From Pseudoalteromonas tunicata (lineage in GTDB: Bacteria; Pseudomonadota; Gammaproteobacteria; Enterobacterales; Alteromonadaceae), in contig NZ_CP011032.1 of NCBI RefSeq assembly GCF_002310815.1, positions 3,202,001-3,266,000 on the forward strand: a stretch of DNA of 64,000 nucleotides. Reading direction: 5' to 3'. Shown piece after piece: positions 46,286-55,593 of this stretch (position 1 is its first letter; every line of letters starts with the position of its first letter). A program made the position numbers and the translations under genes. The notes beneath the pieces were generated by a model that was given only the letters and a program-made list of their open reading frames with translations, did no database searches and was not told where the DNA came from.

Positions 46286-47881
46286 TTAGCTATTGAGTTG
46301 TTGTTGGGCATACTCAAATTTAAGTTTAAATTCGGTTACTTTGCCTTCTAATTCTTCAATTTTTTCATTTAATTCATTATTTTGTGCTCGAATACTTTCA
46401 TACGCATTACGAGCTTGTTTTGATTCTGCCTCTAAACGAGATACCAAACTGGTATTTCGACCTTGCGCCATGTTTAATGCAGAATCTTGATTGGCTAATA
46501 AGCTTTCTTTTTTGGCAATCGCGTCTTGGTATGCTTGCTCTTTGATTCTAAATTCACTAAGCAGCTCAGACATTTGCTCTTTATCTTGCTCTAAATTCAC
46601 AATATTTGATAACGCTTGCTCTAACTCTACTTTTAATAATTTAGTTTCAGCAAACAGGTCTTTTTTCAGATCATTAAATCGACCATCTTGTTTCTTCTCT
46701 TGCTCTGCAATTTTGTCTTTATACTGCGCATTCGCTTCTAAGACTGAAGCATGCTCAGCTTGCAATGCTTCGTTTTGCTGCTCTAACTCTGTTAAACTCG
46801 CTTGTAACTCAGCCAAATGATTTTCTTTGTCAGAAACTTGCCCGCTGAGTAACTCTTTATTTTTATTTAACTCTTCAACCGCTGCACGCTGCGAAATAAG
46901 ATCCTGCTGTAAAGTTTCAAATGTTTTTTGCTGTTCAGCAATCATTTGGTCTGATTTATGCTTTTCTTGTAGAAGATTTTTGATTTGCGCTGTGTATTGA
47001 CCATTAGCACTATTTATATCGGTTAATAACAACTCTTTCTCTTTCAGAGAAGCGAGTGCTTGCTGTAACGCGGAATCCTTCTCTTCAATCGCATGCTGCT
47101 GCGTAGCAAGGTTAGCATTACCAGACTCTAATTCGCCCTGTAATAGCTCAAATGCCTGTTTAAGATCTGACAACTCTTTTTGATAATGTGTTTCTTGCTG
47201 TTTCAACCTATCATCTAGCGATGCATTTTCTGCACTTCGTTCGGTAATAAGTTGTTTAACCTTATCTGATTGTAATGCATTAAGTTCTTTTTGTTTTTGT
47301 AAGGCAGCTTCAGATTGCTGTAAAAGAAGTTCTTTTTCTTGAATGATATTTTGCTGCTCAGCAAGCGTTTCTTTAAGTTTTGAATGCTGAACTAACTCTT
47401 TTTGATGATGCGCTTGCAGTGTTTCAAATTGTTCTTGATAACCATTTCCTTGTTCAAGTAACCCTGTTAAGCGCTCTATCTCAAGTTGGCTTGCCTGACA
47501 ATTTTTCTGTTCAGCCTGTAATTTTTGCTCAAGTTGCAATGCGCCTTTTTGCAGCAAAGTCACTTTTTGTTCTAAAGATGCTATTAATTCATCTTCATCA
47601 GATTGGTGCTGTACGATTGCCGCTTGATGGCCTTTTTCAAGCGCCTGCTGGCAAGCTACAAGCATCATTGCCTGTAATTGCGGTGAAATCAGCGATAAAA
47701 ACTGCTGAGAAACGGTATCAATATACGGATGACGCTCTGTGATTGTTGCAGCCAAATTACCAATAAAATCGGTTGGTTCTTGTGATAAACTTCGAGCCAC
47801 TGATGAAAATGTCTCTTGCGGTGATACCGCCTCTAAACCTTGTAGTAATTGATGAAGTTGTGTACCTTGAAATTCACCCAT
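46286..47881 (-). CDS. Long coiled-coil protein of unknown function
   Basis: The 531-residue protein has a short N-terminal globular part (about 1-85, EFQGTQLHQLLQGLEAVSP). About 440 residues of near-continuous Glu/Gln/Leu/Lys coiled coil follow. There is no signal peptide or membrane helix, so it should be cytoplasmic. AGGGGA precedes the ATG. It heads an operon with the DUF2007 and DUF416 genes. It resembles SMC/TolA-like coiled coils only in composition; I do not recognise a family. Confidence 0.75.
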   Translation of the reverse strand: MGEFQGTQLHQLLQGLEAVSPQETFSSVARSLSQEPTDFIGNLAATITERHPYIDTVSQQFLSLISPQLQAMMLVACQQALEKGHQAAIVQHQSDEDELIASLEQKVTLLQKGALQLEQKLQAEQKNCQASQLEIERLTGLLEQGNGYQEQFETLQAHHQKELVQHSKLKETLAEQQNIIQEKELLLQQSEAALQKQKELNALQSDKVKQLITERSAENASLDDRLKQQETHYQKELSDLKQAFELLQGELESGNANLATQQHAIEEKDSALQQALASLKEKELLLTDINSANGQYTAQIKNLLQEKHKSDQMIAEQQKTFETLQQDLISQRAAVEELNKNKELLSGQVSDKENHLAELQASLTELEQQNEALQAEHASVLEANAQYKDKIAEQEKKQDGRFNDLKKDLFAETKLLKVELEQALSNIVNLEQDKEQMSELLSEFRIKEQAYQDAIAKKESLLANQDSALNMAQGRNTSLVSRLEAESKQARNAYESIRAQNNELNEKIEELEGKVTEFKLKFEYAQQQLNS

Positions 47882-48117
47882 CGAAATCTATCCCCTAGAG
47901 CAATGCTTTTGTTATTATTAGCTCGTTCAATTTTTAAATTTCGTTTAATTCAATTGCAGAAGAAAGCTAAATTAGAATCATTTAATCTTATAAAATTAAT
48001 AAGTTAAAATAATTACATTGTATAAATTGTAGCTATCTTAACACTGCTAGTGCGTGAATTTAAACACATTAAAACATATAATTAACAAACAAATTAAAAG
48101 GCTATCTGATAATCACT

Positions 48118-48522
48118 ATGACCTTAACGACCCCTGCTCTACTTTTCCCTGCAATTTCACTGCTTTTACTTGCATATACCAACCGTTTCTTGGTTTTAGC
48201 TCAATTAATCCGCCAACTGAACTCCAGAGAAGGAGATACAATCCGCCCTGTCGTAAAAGCGCAAATTTCTAATTTACGAAAACGGATAAAGCTAATTCGT
48301 ACCATGCAGTTTTATGGAGTGATCTCTTTTTTACTCTGTACAGCAGCCATGTTCGCAGTCTTTCTTGAGCTACTTCTTTTAGGAGCTATTTTTTTTGGTG
48401 CTAGCCTAATTTGTTTACTTGGCTCATTACTCTTTTCGCTCTATGAAATTCATATCTCTTGTGATGCAATCGAATTAGAACTTACCAGCATTGCAGAAAA
48501 ACCGTTAAGCAAAGATAGCTAA
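48118..48522 (+). CDS. DUF2721 membrane protein
   Basis: The 134-residue protein has three hydrophobic segments (about 5-25, 60-80, 85-108). It has the DUF2721 pattern ALLFPAISLLLLAYTNRFL near the start, followed by a basic loop and a C-terminal membrane pair. Its function is unknown. The ribosome binding site is weak. It precedes the REC/HD-GYP gene by 62 bases. Confidence 0.75.
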   Translation: MTLTTPALLFPAISLLLLAYTNRFLVLAQLIRQLNSREGDTIRPVVKAQISNLRKRIKLIRTMQFYGVISFLLCTAAMFAVFLELLLLGAIFFGASLICLLGSLLFSLYEIHISCDAIELELTSIAEKPLSKDS

Positions 48523-48584
48523 TTTGATGTTTTCAAAATTTACTACCTATACTTAAGCAACCGCTTAAATATAGGTAGTAATTT

Positions 48585-50111
48585 GTGTCAGATTTCTTGT
48601 TTGCAGATGACAGCTTAAATCACAATGAACAAGTAGCAGCAGTTGAAACTGGCTGGGATATTTTAGTTGTAGATGATGAAGAAGATATCCATCAAGTAAC
48701 CAAATTGGTACTTTCAGGATTCCAATTTGAGGGTAAGCCACTGCGATTTCATCATGCCTATTCGGCAGCACAAGCAAGAGAAGTTTTGCAAGATATTGAC
48801 CAAATTGCGGTAGGTCTTGTTGATGTGGTAATGGAAACAAATCATGCTGGTTTAGATCTTATAAAGTACATTCGTGAAGAAGCTGAAAACCACGATGTCA
48901 GGCTTATCTTACGGACAGGTCAACCAGGTGAAGCACCTGAAGAGTCTATCATTCGTGACTTTGATATAAACGACTATAAAAACAAAACAGAACTTACCGC
49001 GATTAAACTCAAAACTCTACTTTATTCTGCATTACGTGCTTATCGCGATATTCGCACCATTGAAAAACATAAACGCGGTTTAGAAAATATAATTAATGCA
49101 TCTGCTAATTTTCTAGAATGCGATACTGTTGATCAATTCGCTTCAACAATTTTGGGGCATGTCTCCAATGTTATGGGGCTAGATGATAATGAAATTTATT
49201 GTGCAGCTGCGGTTAATTCGCAAGATAAAAAAGGCACTGATTTTATGCTGCTTGCTGCATCCGTAAATAGCAGCGCCCCTGAACAAAAAACCTTACCAAA
49301 AGAAATTAGTAATCTTTTTATTGATGTACATAACAAAAAAGAATCTTGTAAAAATGAAAACCAGTTTGTCGGTTACTTTCCAACAAAAGGTGGCCTAGAA
49401 ACTATGTTGTATGTTAGTAAATCATCAAAACTACAACCTTCAGATCATCAGTTATTAGAGTTTTTCTCCAACAATATTGCACTTGCTTATGATAATTTAA
49501 GATTACGAGAAGTAGTCAGAGAATCTCAAAAAGAACTGTCGTACATTTTAGGTGAGGCAGTAGAAAGACGAAGTAAGGAAACTGGCAGTCATGTTAAACG
49601 AGTCGCTAATTACAGCTTTATGCTTGCACTGAAGTATGGATTAACACCTTATCAAGCTGAAATAATTAAGCTTGCATCCCCTTTGCACGATATTGGTAAA
49701 ATAGGGATCCCTGACAGTATTTTAAATAAACCAGGAAAACATACTCCAGATGAGTGGCAAATAATGCAATCTCATGCACAAATGGGATATGAAATTTTAA
49801 AAAATTCTACTAATGAAATTTTGCGCCAGGGTGCAGTTATCGCGTATCAGCATCACGAAAAATGGGATGGTACAGGTTACCCTTCTGGACTTAGTGGCGA
49901 AGCAATTGATATTTCGGGTCGTATAACCGCAATAGCCGATGTATTTGATGCATTAGGAAGCGACCGCTGCTATAAAAAAGCTTGGCCTCTTGCTGATATT
50001 ATCGATTTGTTAAAACAAGAAAGAGCCAAACAATTTGACCCTAAATTAGTCGACCTTTTTCTAAATGATCTAGATGCATTTTTGGCAATCCGAGATGCCT
50101 ACCCAGATTGA
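48585..50111 (+). CDS. Response regulator with DUF3369 and HD-GYP domain
   Basis: The 508-residue soluble protein has a receiver domain (about 24-150; ILVVDDEEDIH, Asp in GLVDVVMET). A DUF3369/GAF-like middle follows (about 165-315), then an HD-GYP phosphodiesterase domain (about 320-500). The latter has HDIGKIGIPDSIL, QHHEKWDGTGYPSGL and AIADVFDAL. HD-GYP domains hydrolyse c-di-GMP with two or three metal ions. The start is GTG 48585 with AGGTAG upstream. No partner kinase lies next to it. Confidence 0.9.
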   Translation: MSDFLFADDSLNHNEQVAAVETGWDILVVDDEEDIHQVTKLVLSGFQFEGKPLRFHHAYSAAQAREVLQDIDQIAVGLVDVVMETNHAGLDLIKYIREEAENHDVRLILRTGQPGEAPEESIIRDFDINDYKNKTELTAIKLKTLLYSALRAYRDIRTIEKHKRGLENIINASANFLECDTVDQFASTILGHVSNVMGLDDNEIYCAAAVNSQDKKGTDFMLLAASVNSSAPEQKTLPKEISNLFIDVHNKKESCKNENQFVGYFPTKGGLETMLYVSKSSKLQPSDHQLLEFFSNNIALAYDNLRLREVVRESQKELSYILGEAVERRSKETGSHVKRVANYSFMLALKYGLTPYQAEIIKLASPLHDIGKIGIPDSILNKPGKHTPDEWQIMQSHAQMGYEILKNSTNEILRQGAVIAYQHHEKWDGTGYPSGLSGEAIDISGRITAIADVFDALGSDRCYKKAWPLADIIDLLKQERAKQFDPKLVDLFLNDLDAFLAIRDAYPD

Positions 50112-50601
50112 ACAATCTAATTCCAATGTTTTTATTTAACCTAATGCTCAGGCAAGACTCTCATTAGTACGCTGAATTAAAAACAAATATCAAAGCTAAT
50201 TTCTATAAGCTAAAAATTTTTAATGGTAACAAGCTTAGTTGACGCATTAATAGCAACCCCGTTACGAGTCAACTCAGCCCCTTTTACTGATACCGTATTT
50301 TCACACCACTGATGTAACTTTAATTTAACAAAACAATAAGTTATATACTAATTATTACGTTAACTCTTTCATTTTTTTGTATCATAAATTGCCCTTGAGC
50401 CTAAAAGCACGACTAAATGATTAGTTATTATTCAGATTAAAGCTTGCTTTAGTACCCAATTTTTTAATATTATCTCCCCCGGCATTAGAGATTAAGTTTT
50501 AGAATCAAAAACCTTTGACTTATCAATATGCAAAATACCAAAATGAATTTGGTTTAACAGTCAGTATTAGCTCAGTTCACTTGAAAGAGAAGGATCATAA
50601 A
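50112..50601 (+). other. Long AT-rich gap before the LysR gene
   Basis: These 490 bases hold no convincing gene. I see two small palindromes, ACTAA-ATGA-TTAGT (50412-50425) and TAAAGC-TT-GCTTTA (50438-50451), which could be operator half-sites for the adjacent LysR regulator or other factors. No terminator hairpin follows the HD-GYP gene. Confidence 0.4.
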
Positions 50602-51522
50602 GTGAGATTGGAACAATTCGAGCAATTTTTGGCACTCGGCAAACTTCGCCATTTCCGCCAAGCAGCAGAACAATGTAACCTCAGTACATCAGCACTCACC
50701 CGTAGCATTCAAACTTTAGAGCAAGAACTCGACTGCGAGCTAGTCGCGCGATCCACACGTTCTGTTAATTTAACTGATGCTGGAGAGCAATTTCTGATTT
50801 ACTGCCAAGATACATTAACTCAATTAAAAGAAATAAAAACAAAACTCGCTAAACATAAAAAGAACCTAATAGACAAAATTATTATCGGTTATACCATGGA
50901 TGCCACAACTATTGTGCCGCTTGCCTGTGGTAAATTTATGCAGCAGCATCCTGAAATTTCTATCGAAATGCACTTATATACTCAAACTCAACTTAACGAA
51001 AAGCTGAAAATCAATGAGCTTGATATCGCAATTGGTAGTAGTCAAAATCATTTGCCTGAAAACCAAATAGTGCAACTACCCGATCAACTTGTTTTGTTTG
51101 TGAGTAAGAATCACCCATTAGCATTTGCAACTGAAATTGATCGCACGGCACTTAATCCATATCCAATGTTGTCTTGCCTTTCATCTAGCATTCAAGTACA
51201 AAAAATGCTGCAAGATGCGGCTGTAGCACTTCATAAAGTGTCGACTGTCAAAGTAGGTAATATTGATCAAATTACCCAAACAGTGAAAGATAATAAACAT
51301 GTCGCCATTGCTGGAATTGAACATACCAATACCATAGACGGCAATCCTGATTTAATGATTATCAAACCGACACAAGAGTCTCAAAAGTTAGCTCTTTCAT
51401 TGACTACTAGTCGTGATTTCAACCTTCAGCATCAAGCTCTTCAACTACTAAGCTATATTGCCGATGAAGTGAAATTACAAACCGGAGCTCAACTTGAAAG
51501 TATTGAAAGCGAAACTTTTTAA
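50602..51522 (+). CDS. LysR-family transcriptional regulator
   Basis: The 306-residue protein has an N-terminal winged HTH (LEQFEQFLALGKLRHFRQAAEQCNLSTSALTRSIQTLE) and a periplasmic-binding-type effector domain (about 90-290). GTG 50602 is chosen because AAGGA stands ten bases upstream and it puts the HTH at the usual distance from the N-terminus. An in-frame TTG at 50515 would add 29 unusual residues. The regulated genes and effector cannot be inferred; the next gene is a 2OG-Fe(II) oxygenase. Confidence 0.88.
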   Translation: MRLEQFEQFLALGKLRHFRQAAEQCNLSTSALTRSIQTLEQELDCELVARSTRSVNLTDAGEQFLIYCQDTLTQLKEIKTKLAKHKKNLIDKIIIGYTMDATTIVPLACGKFMQQHPEISIEMHLYTQTQLNEKLKINELDIAIGSSQNHLPENQIVQLPDQLVLFVSKNHPLAFATEIDRTALNPYPMLSCLSSSIQVQKMLQDAAVALHKVSTVKVGNIDQITQTVKDNKHVAIAGIEHTNTIDGNPDLMIIKPTQESQKLALSLTTSRDFNLQHQALQLLSYIADEVKLQTGAQLESIESETF

Positions 51523-51540
51523 TACTTTTTTCAAATAAAG

Positions 51541-51570
51541 TGTGGGGAAACATAGCTATTAATCCCCACA
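51541..51570 (+). terminator. Hairpin after the LysR gene
   Basis: TGTGGGGA (51541-51548) and TCCCCACA (51563-51570) form an 8-bp stem. The 14-base loop holds ATAGCTAT, itself self-complementary. No T run follows, so it may be a weak terminator. Confidence 0.45.
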
Positions 51571-51602
51571 ACTCACTCTCGCAAAATAACTCATCTTAAC
51601 TG

Positions 51603-51608
51603 TATAAT
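51603..51608 (+). promoter_or_regulatory. Candidate -10 box of the oxygenase gene
   Basis: TATAAT lies 24 bases before the oxygenase start with no clear -35. The likely transcript would have a leader of about 20 bases. Confidence 0.35.
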
Positions 51609-51632
51609 GCGCTACTTCTTGAAGGATCCCAT

Positions 51633-52262
51633 ATGCGCACCGCTAATTTCAATCTGACTCTTGAACATGTTTTAGATCATATTCACCAAGATGGTTATGG
51701 TGTAATTGATAACGCAATAGATGAAAATCTCATCGAGTTATTACTGACCGATTGCTTAAGCCAGCAAGCGCTATTTCAACTCGCGGGTATTGGTCGCCAG
51801 CTAGATAAACAACTTAATCCAACTATTCGCTCTGATAAAACAAAGTGGTTTGAACACGATAACCTGATTCAGCAACACTATTTAGCTTTAATGGAACAAT
51901 TACGCACTGCAATAAACCGTCACTTCTTTTTAGGTTTATTTGACTATGAATGCCATTACGCAACTTACCATCATGGGGATTTTTACAAAAAGCATTTTGA
52001 TGCCTTTAAAGGTCGTTCTAATCGCGTTTTTACCACGGTGCTTTATCTTAATACTCCAAAACAAGGTGGTGAACTGGTTATTTACCAACCTAAAAGTAAG
52101 GATGTTTTAGCTACCATAGCTCCAAAAGCAGGAACTCTCGTGGTATTTGAAAGCGAGCGATTTGCTCATGAGGTACTACCTGCCGTTGATATTCGTCATT
52201 CAATTGCAGGCTGGTTTAGAAAAAACAACTCAGTCAACGGTGTTATCGATCCCACTAACTAG
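51633..52262 (+). CDS. 2OG-Fe(II) oxygenase, SM-20/prolyl-hydroxylase-like
   Basis: The 209-residue protein shows the iron-binding facial triad HxD in YKKHFDAF and the distal His in RFAHEVLP, with the 2-oxoglutarate-binding Arg in IRHSIAGWFR. The double-stranded beta-helix segment TTVLYLNTPKQGGELVIY is typical of SM-20/EGL-9-like prolyl hydroxylases. The substrate is unknown; bacterial relatives hydroxylate proteins such as EF-Tu. AAGGAT precedes the ATG. It converges on ubiA with a 7-base gap. Confidence 0.85.
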   Translation: MRTANFNLTLEHVLDHIHQDGYGVIDNAIDENLIELLLTDCLSQQALFQLAGIGRQLDKQLNPTIRSDKTKWFEHDNLIQQHYLALMEQLRTAINRHFFLGLFDYECHYATYHHGDFYKKHFDAFKGRSNRVFTTVLYLNTPKQGGELVIYQPKSKDVLATIAPKAGTLVVFESERFAHEVLPAVDIRHSIAGWFRKNNSVNGVIDPTN

Positions 52263-52269
52263 CGTAAGG

Positions 52270-53148
52270 TTAACCGATACTCAACCCGAGTGCGATAGCC
52301 ATAAAAGTAACTAGACCAACATAGTTATTATTTAAAAAAGCTTTAAAACAATTATTTCTGTCGCGATTTTTAATTAACCATTGCTGATACATAAAAAATA
52401 TACTCACCACACCAGCATTGAGCATAATTAACCAAGTCGCCATTTGTTGCTGCCACATAAGGTAAGAGATGAGCAGTAAGCTCGAGATTTGTAATACTGC
52501 AATGATCAGTTTATCAGCCCGGCCAAATAAAATTGCTGTGGATTTGACCCCTATTTTAATATCATCATCCCGATCAACCATGCCATACATTGTGTCGTAA
52601 GCCACAGTCCAAAGTAGATTTGCACCATAAAGCATCCAAGCTTCAACAGGAACTGATTGCCCTACCGCCATATACGCCATTGGAATAGACCAACTAAAAG
52701 CTGCACCTAAAACCACTTGAGGTAAATGAGTATAGCGTTTCATAAATGGGTAGCTAAATGCTAATAGCAGAGCAACAAAAGACAATAAAATGGTTTGATA
52801 ATTAAGCGTAAGCACCAGCAAAAAAGCAGTAATAATTAACAATGCAAAAAGCTGAAGTGTCTCTTTGGTACTCACAAGACCAGCAGCAAGGGGCCTATCT
52901 TTAGTACGCTTAACTTGGCCATCAACTTTTCGGTCGGCAAAGTCATTAATCACACAACCGGCTGAGCGCATTATAAAGACCCCAGCGCTAAATACGATAA
53001 TAAAATGCCAATCAGGCAATCCATTAGAGGCCAGCCAAAGTGCCCAAAACGTAGGCCAAAGCAATAACAAAGTCCCGATTGGTTTGTCCACGCGCATTAA
53101 TTTTGAATAATGTTCAATGTGTGCAAAACGTAATGAAATAAAACTCAT
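52270..53148 (-). CDS. ubiA: 4-hydroxybenzoate octaprenyltransferase UbiA
   Basis: UbiA prenylates 4-hydroxybenzoate in ubiquinone synthesis. The 292-residue protein has about eight to nine membrane helices and the two Asp-rich motifs, [19 protein letters not shown] and [12 protein letters not shown], that bind the prenyl diphosphate via Mg. Its ATG overlaps the ubiC stop (ATGA), so ubiCA is an operon as in E. coli. Confidence 0.96.
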   Translation of the reverse strand: MSFISLRFAHIEHYSKLMRVDKPIGTLLLLWPTFWALWLASNGLPDWHFIIVFSAGVFIMRSAGCVINDFADRKVDGQVKRTKDRPLAAGLVSTKETLQLFALLIITAFLLVLTLNYQTILLSFVALLLAFSYPFMKRYTHLPQVVLGAAFSWSIPMAYMAVGQSVPVEAWMLYGANLLWTVAYDTMYGMVDRDDDIKIGVKSTAILFGRADKLIIAVLQISSLLLISYLMWQQQMATWLIMLNAGVVSIFFMYQQWLIKNRDRNNCFKAFLNNNYVGLVTFMAIALGLSIG

Positions 53149-53687
53149 CGATATAATACCGAGTTAGGTAAAAAAATCTCACAAACCATAATCTTATGCT
53201 CTGCAAGAGAAAAAACACTGCGCCGACCATAACAACAAGCAGCAGGTAAATTTAATGACTTTACTAATTGCAAGAGGCAATGTGATACAGAAAACTGCGC
53301 AACCTCTATAGTATTTCTAATTAAATCAGCATGTTGAAATAAGTATTCACCTAAAGGTCTATCGCCTAACGCGGCAAGTGAAAGGTCATTGTCTAATAAA
53401 TCTGTAGGGATCCAACTTTGTGCATAAACCTGCGCCTGGCCATTGCCCATCAGCAGTACTTCTCGGACTAATACGTTTTGCACAGCCAAGCCACACATTA
53501 AAGCGTCCGATTCAGTCAACATCATGTGTTTTTCACTCAGTACCTCAACGCTAAATTGATTAGTATTAGCTTTTAATTTAGCCGTAAGAGAGCCAGTACC
53601 AAATAACCATTGTTGCTGTAACTCAGTTAAAGGCCAAATAGCGTGATGTAACCAATGGTTTTCTAAACTTAATGGATATTTGAACAC
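53145..53687 (-). CDS. ubiC: Chorismate lyase UbiC
   Basis: UbiC splits chorismate to 4-hydroxybenzoate and pyruvate, the first committed ubiquinone step. The 180-residue protein has [12 protein letters not shown] near the N-terminus, [19 protein letters not shown] with the substrate-binding Arg, and [10 protein letters not shown]. The C-terminal end has YGRRSVF with the acidic residue in VCEIFLP. It is the first gene of ubiCA. Confidence 0.93.
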   Translation of the reverse strand: MFKYPLSLENHWLHHAIWPLTELQQQWLFGTGSLTAKLKANTNQFSVEVLSEKHMMLTESDALMCGLAVQNVLVREVLLMGNGQAQVYAQSWIPTDLLDNDLSLAALGDRPLGEYLFQHADLIRNTIEVAQFSVSHCLLQLVKSLNLPAACCYGRRSVFSLAEHKIMVCEIFLPNSVLYR

Positions 53688-53916
53688 AAATAACTTACCT
53701 CAATACCTATAAAGCAATCATAACATTTCAATAGTTTATGAAAAAGCGCAATGGATTAAGATTGTTATCCATAGCAATTAAGTAAGTGAACATAAATCAA
53801 AATAAAGCCGTACATATCTTGACGGAAAAGCTGGACTATAATTTGCTAAACCAGATATCATTGCCAAGCTAAACCACTTAACTATGTTGTTATTTACTAA
53901 TATAAGAGACAAAAAC

Positions 53917-54312
53917 ATGCGATCATTAGCCGTTTTATTGTGCGCTATAGGTATTCAGTTCACTAGCCTAAACAGCTATGCAGCATCAAATTATGGTTAT
54001 TACGGTTTTGAACCTGATGTCATTACCAATTATATTGGCGCTTCAAACAAAAAAATGGGCTACGTACGAGTGACCGTTGAACTTATGCTGCAGGATATGG
54101 CCAATTTAGCGGTCGTTGAACATCATGATCCTCTGCTGCGCGATGCGATTGTCGAAATACTCAGCAAAGAACCCGAAGATAAAATAAAGTCTCTCACTGG
54201 TCGTGAGGAAATTCGTAAAAAATGTGTTGAAGCAGTGAAAAAGCTATTAAAAGAAGAAACAGGTAATGAAATTATTCGCGATATTTTATTTACTAAATAC
54301 CTCTATCATTAA
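53917..54312 (+). CDS. FliL-like periplasmic protein
   Basis: The 131-residue protein has an N-terminal hydrophobic segment or signal peptide (RSLAVLLCAIGIQFTSLNSYAAS), followed by a ~100-residue body. The body resembles the C-terminal half of the flagellar FliL family: YVRVTVELML, HHDPLLRDAIVEILS and EEIRKKCVEAVKKLLKEETG. ATG 53917 is preferred over an in-frame ATG at 53884 because it gives a normal signal peptide. No flagellar genes are nearby, so this is an orphan homologue of unknown role. Confidence 0.75.
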   Translation: MRSLAVLLCAIGIQFTSLNSYAASNYGYYGFEPDVITNYIGASNKKMGYVRVTVELMLQDMANLAVVEHHDPLLRDAIVEILSKEPEDKIKSLTGREEIRKKCVEAVKKLLKEETGNEIIRDILFTKYLYH

Positions 54313-54335
54313 GCTTAAATAATATTTCAAACTTT

Positions 54336-54380
54336 AAAATGACGCTCGTATCTTAACCTAGATTCGAGCTTCGTCGTTTT
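54336..54380. terminator. Long bidirectional hairpin
   Basis: AAAATGACG-CTCG-ATCT pairs with AGAT-CGAG-CGTCGTTTT across bulges in 45 bases, ending in T runs on the plus strand. It lies between converging fliL-like and glpG genes. Confidence 0.6.
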
Positions 54381-54386
54381 AGATGC

Positions 54387-55202
54387 CTACTTTTTAGCCT
54401 GCCATGCTAAAGCCCAACCAGCCACACACCCAGCAATCAAACCAAACAAATGCGCCCAATTGGCCATACTGACAAATAATACATCAGCAAAACCAAGTGC
54501 CAACCAAACCAGCATAAAACCGACTATTGGTTGAGATACCGCTAATTGTTCATTTTTACTGTAATAGCCATAAATCCAGCAAAAACCTAACAAGCCATAT
54601 ACCACACCCGATAAGCCACCAAAGTTATCACCCACCAATAAAAATTGTGCCCAATTACTTATCAATGCCGTAAACAAAAAAAGGAATACTAAGTGCCGAC
54701 TGCTTAGCGCTTGTTCTATTTTGCTTCCTAGACTCATCCACCACATCAAATTAAAAATTAAATGGATAGCTGAAAAATGAATAATCGCAGGTGTAAACCA
54801 TTGCAAAGGATTTGCGGGGTTAAATTTTAAAACACTAAATAAACCATTAAAGCCACCAAACATAAAGGCTAAATATAACCCAACCGAAACCAAGCTCACT
54901 GAACGATTTAACCAACTTAAGGCATCAAAGCGCGCTTTAAGATCGAATGAAGCACCTTGATACGCCAACCCTGAATCTGTTGTCCCCACATCCCATGATG
55001 CAGACCAATACTTATCTGCGCTTGAGTCTTGCTCAAACTCATGCCAAAGCACATCTGCTTTGGCATGATGCGCTTCATCAACCCATATTTCGACCCGCTG
55101 AGCAGACTTTGGCATTAATTTAGCAGTAATATGCTGCGTTTTAAGATAATCAAAAAAAGCCTGTGCCGCACGCGGGTTGGTTAATTCAGCCAATAAAATC
55201 AT
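54387..55202 (-). CDS. glpG: Rhomboid protease GlpG
   Basis: The 271-residue intramembrane serine protease has an N-terminal cytoplasmic domain (about 1-90) and about six membrane helices. The nucleophile is in FGGLSGVVYGLLG and the catalytic His in NWAHLFGLIAG. Its ATG overlaps the glpE stop. In E. coli glpE, glpG and the regulator glpR are together; no glpR is seen here. Confidence 0.93.
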   Translation of the reverse strand: MILLAELTNPRAAQAFFDYLKTQHITAKLMPKSAQRVEIWVDEAHHAKADVLWHEFEQDSSADKYWSASWDVGTTDSGLAYQGASFDLKARFDALSWLNRSVSLVSVGLYLAFMFGGFNGLFSVLKFNPANPLQWFTPAIIHFSAIHLIFNLMWWMSLGSKIEQALSSRHLVFLFLFTALISNWAQFLLVGDNFGGLSGVVYGLLGFCWIYGYYSKNEQLAVSQPIVGFMLVWLALGFADVLFVSMANWAHLFGLIAGCVAGWALAWQAKK

Positions 55203-55519
55203 GAGCGTTCGATATTATCTGCACACGATGTGGCCCATGCTTCAAAACCGCCGTCTAAGCTATAGACATCTTCAAAACCTTGCTCATTTAAATAGTTAGC
55301 AGCACCTTGTGAGCTAATTCCATGATAACAAACCACAATAATAGGATGTTCAAACTCTTGTTCAATCATGAATTGGCCAATATTCGCATTAGATAAATTC
55401 ACCGCTTGAGGAATGTGCCCTTTTGAATATGTGTTTGCATCACGAATATCAGCAATTACTGTTGCAGGGTTTGCCAATAACTCTTTAGCTTGAGCCACTG
55501 TTAAATGTTTAAAAGCCAT
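55199..55519 (-). CDS. glpE: Thiosulfate sulfurtransferase GlpE (rhodanese)
   Basis: The 106-residue single-domain rhodanese has DIRDANTYSKGHIPQAVNL and the active-site Cys64 in VVCYHGISSQGAA, matching E. coli GlpE (CYHGNSS). It transfers sulfur from thiosulfate to cyanide or thioredoxin in vitro. It is the first gene of glpE-glpG. Confidence 0.94.
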   Translation of the reverse strand: MAFKHLTVAQAKELLANPATVIADIRDANTYSKGHIPQAVNLSNANIGQFMIEQEFEHPIIVVCYHGISSQGAANYLNEQGFEDVYSLDGGFEAWATSCADNIERS

Positions 55520-55593
55520 AACTACCTCTAAATGGAATTTTATGCGAAAAAAAGGGGCGAATGCCCCTCAATAATAACGTGTTTAAAAAAGGA

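Noticed and set aside
47380..47742. 120-codon plus-strand frame inside the coiled-coil gene
   Set aside because: Antisense to a long frame with clear heptad pattern; it is a shadow.
50112..50601. Possible small RNA or gene in the gap before LysR
   Set aside because: No promoter-terminator pair or start with ribosome binding site could be supported; only small palindromes are seen.
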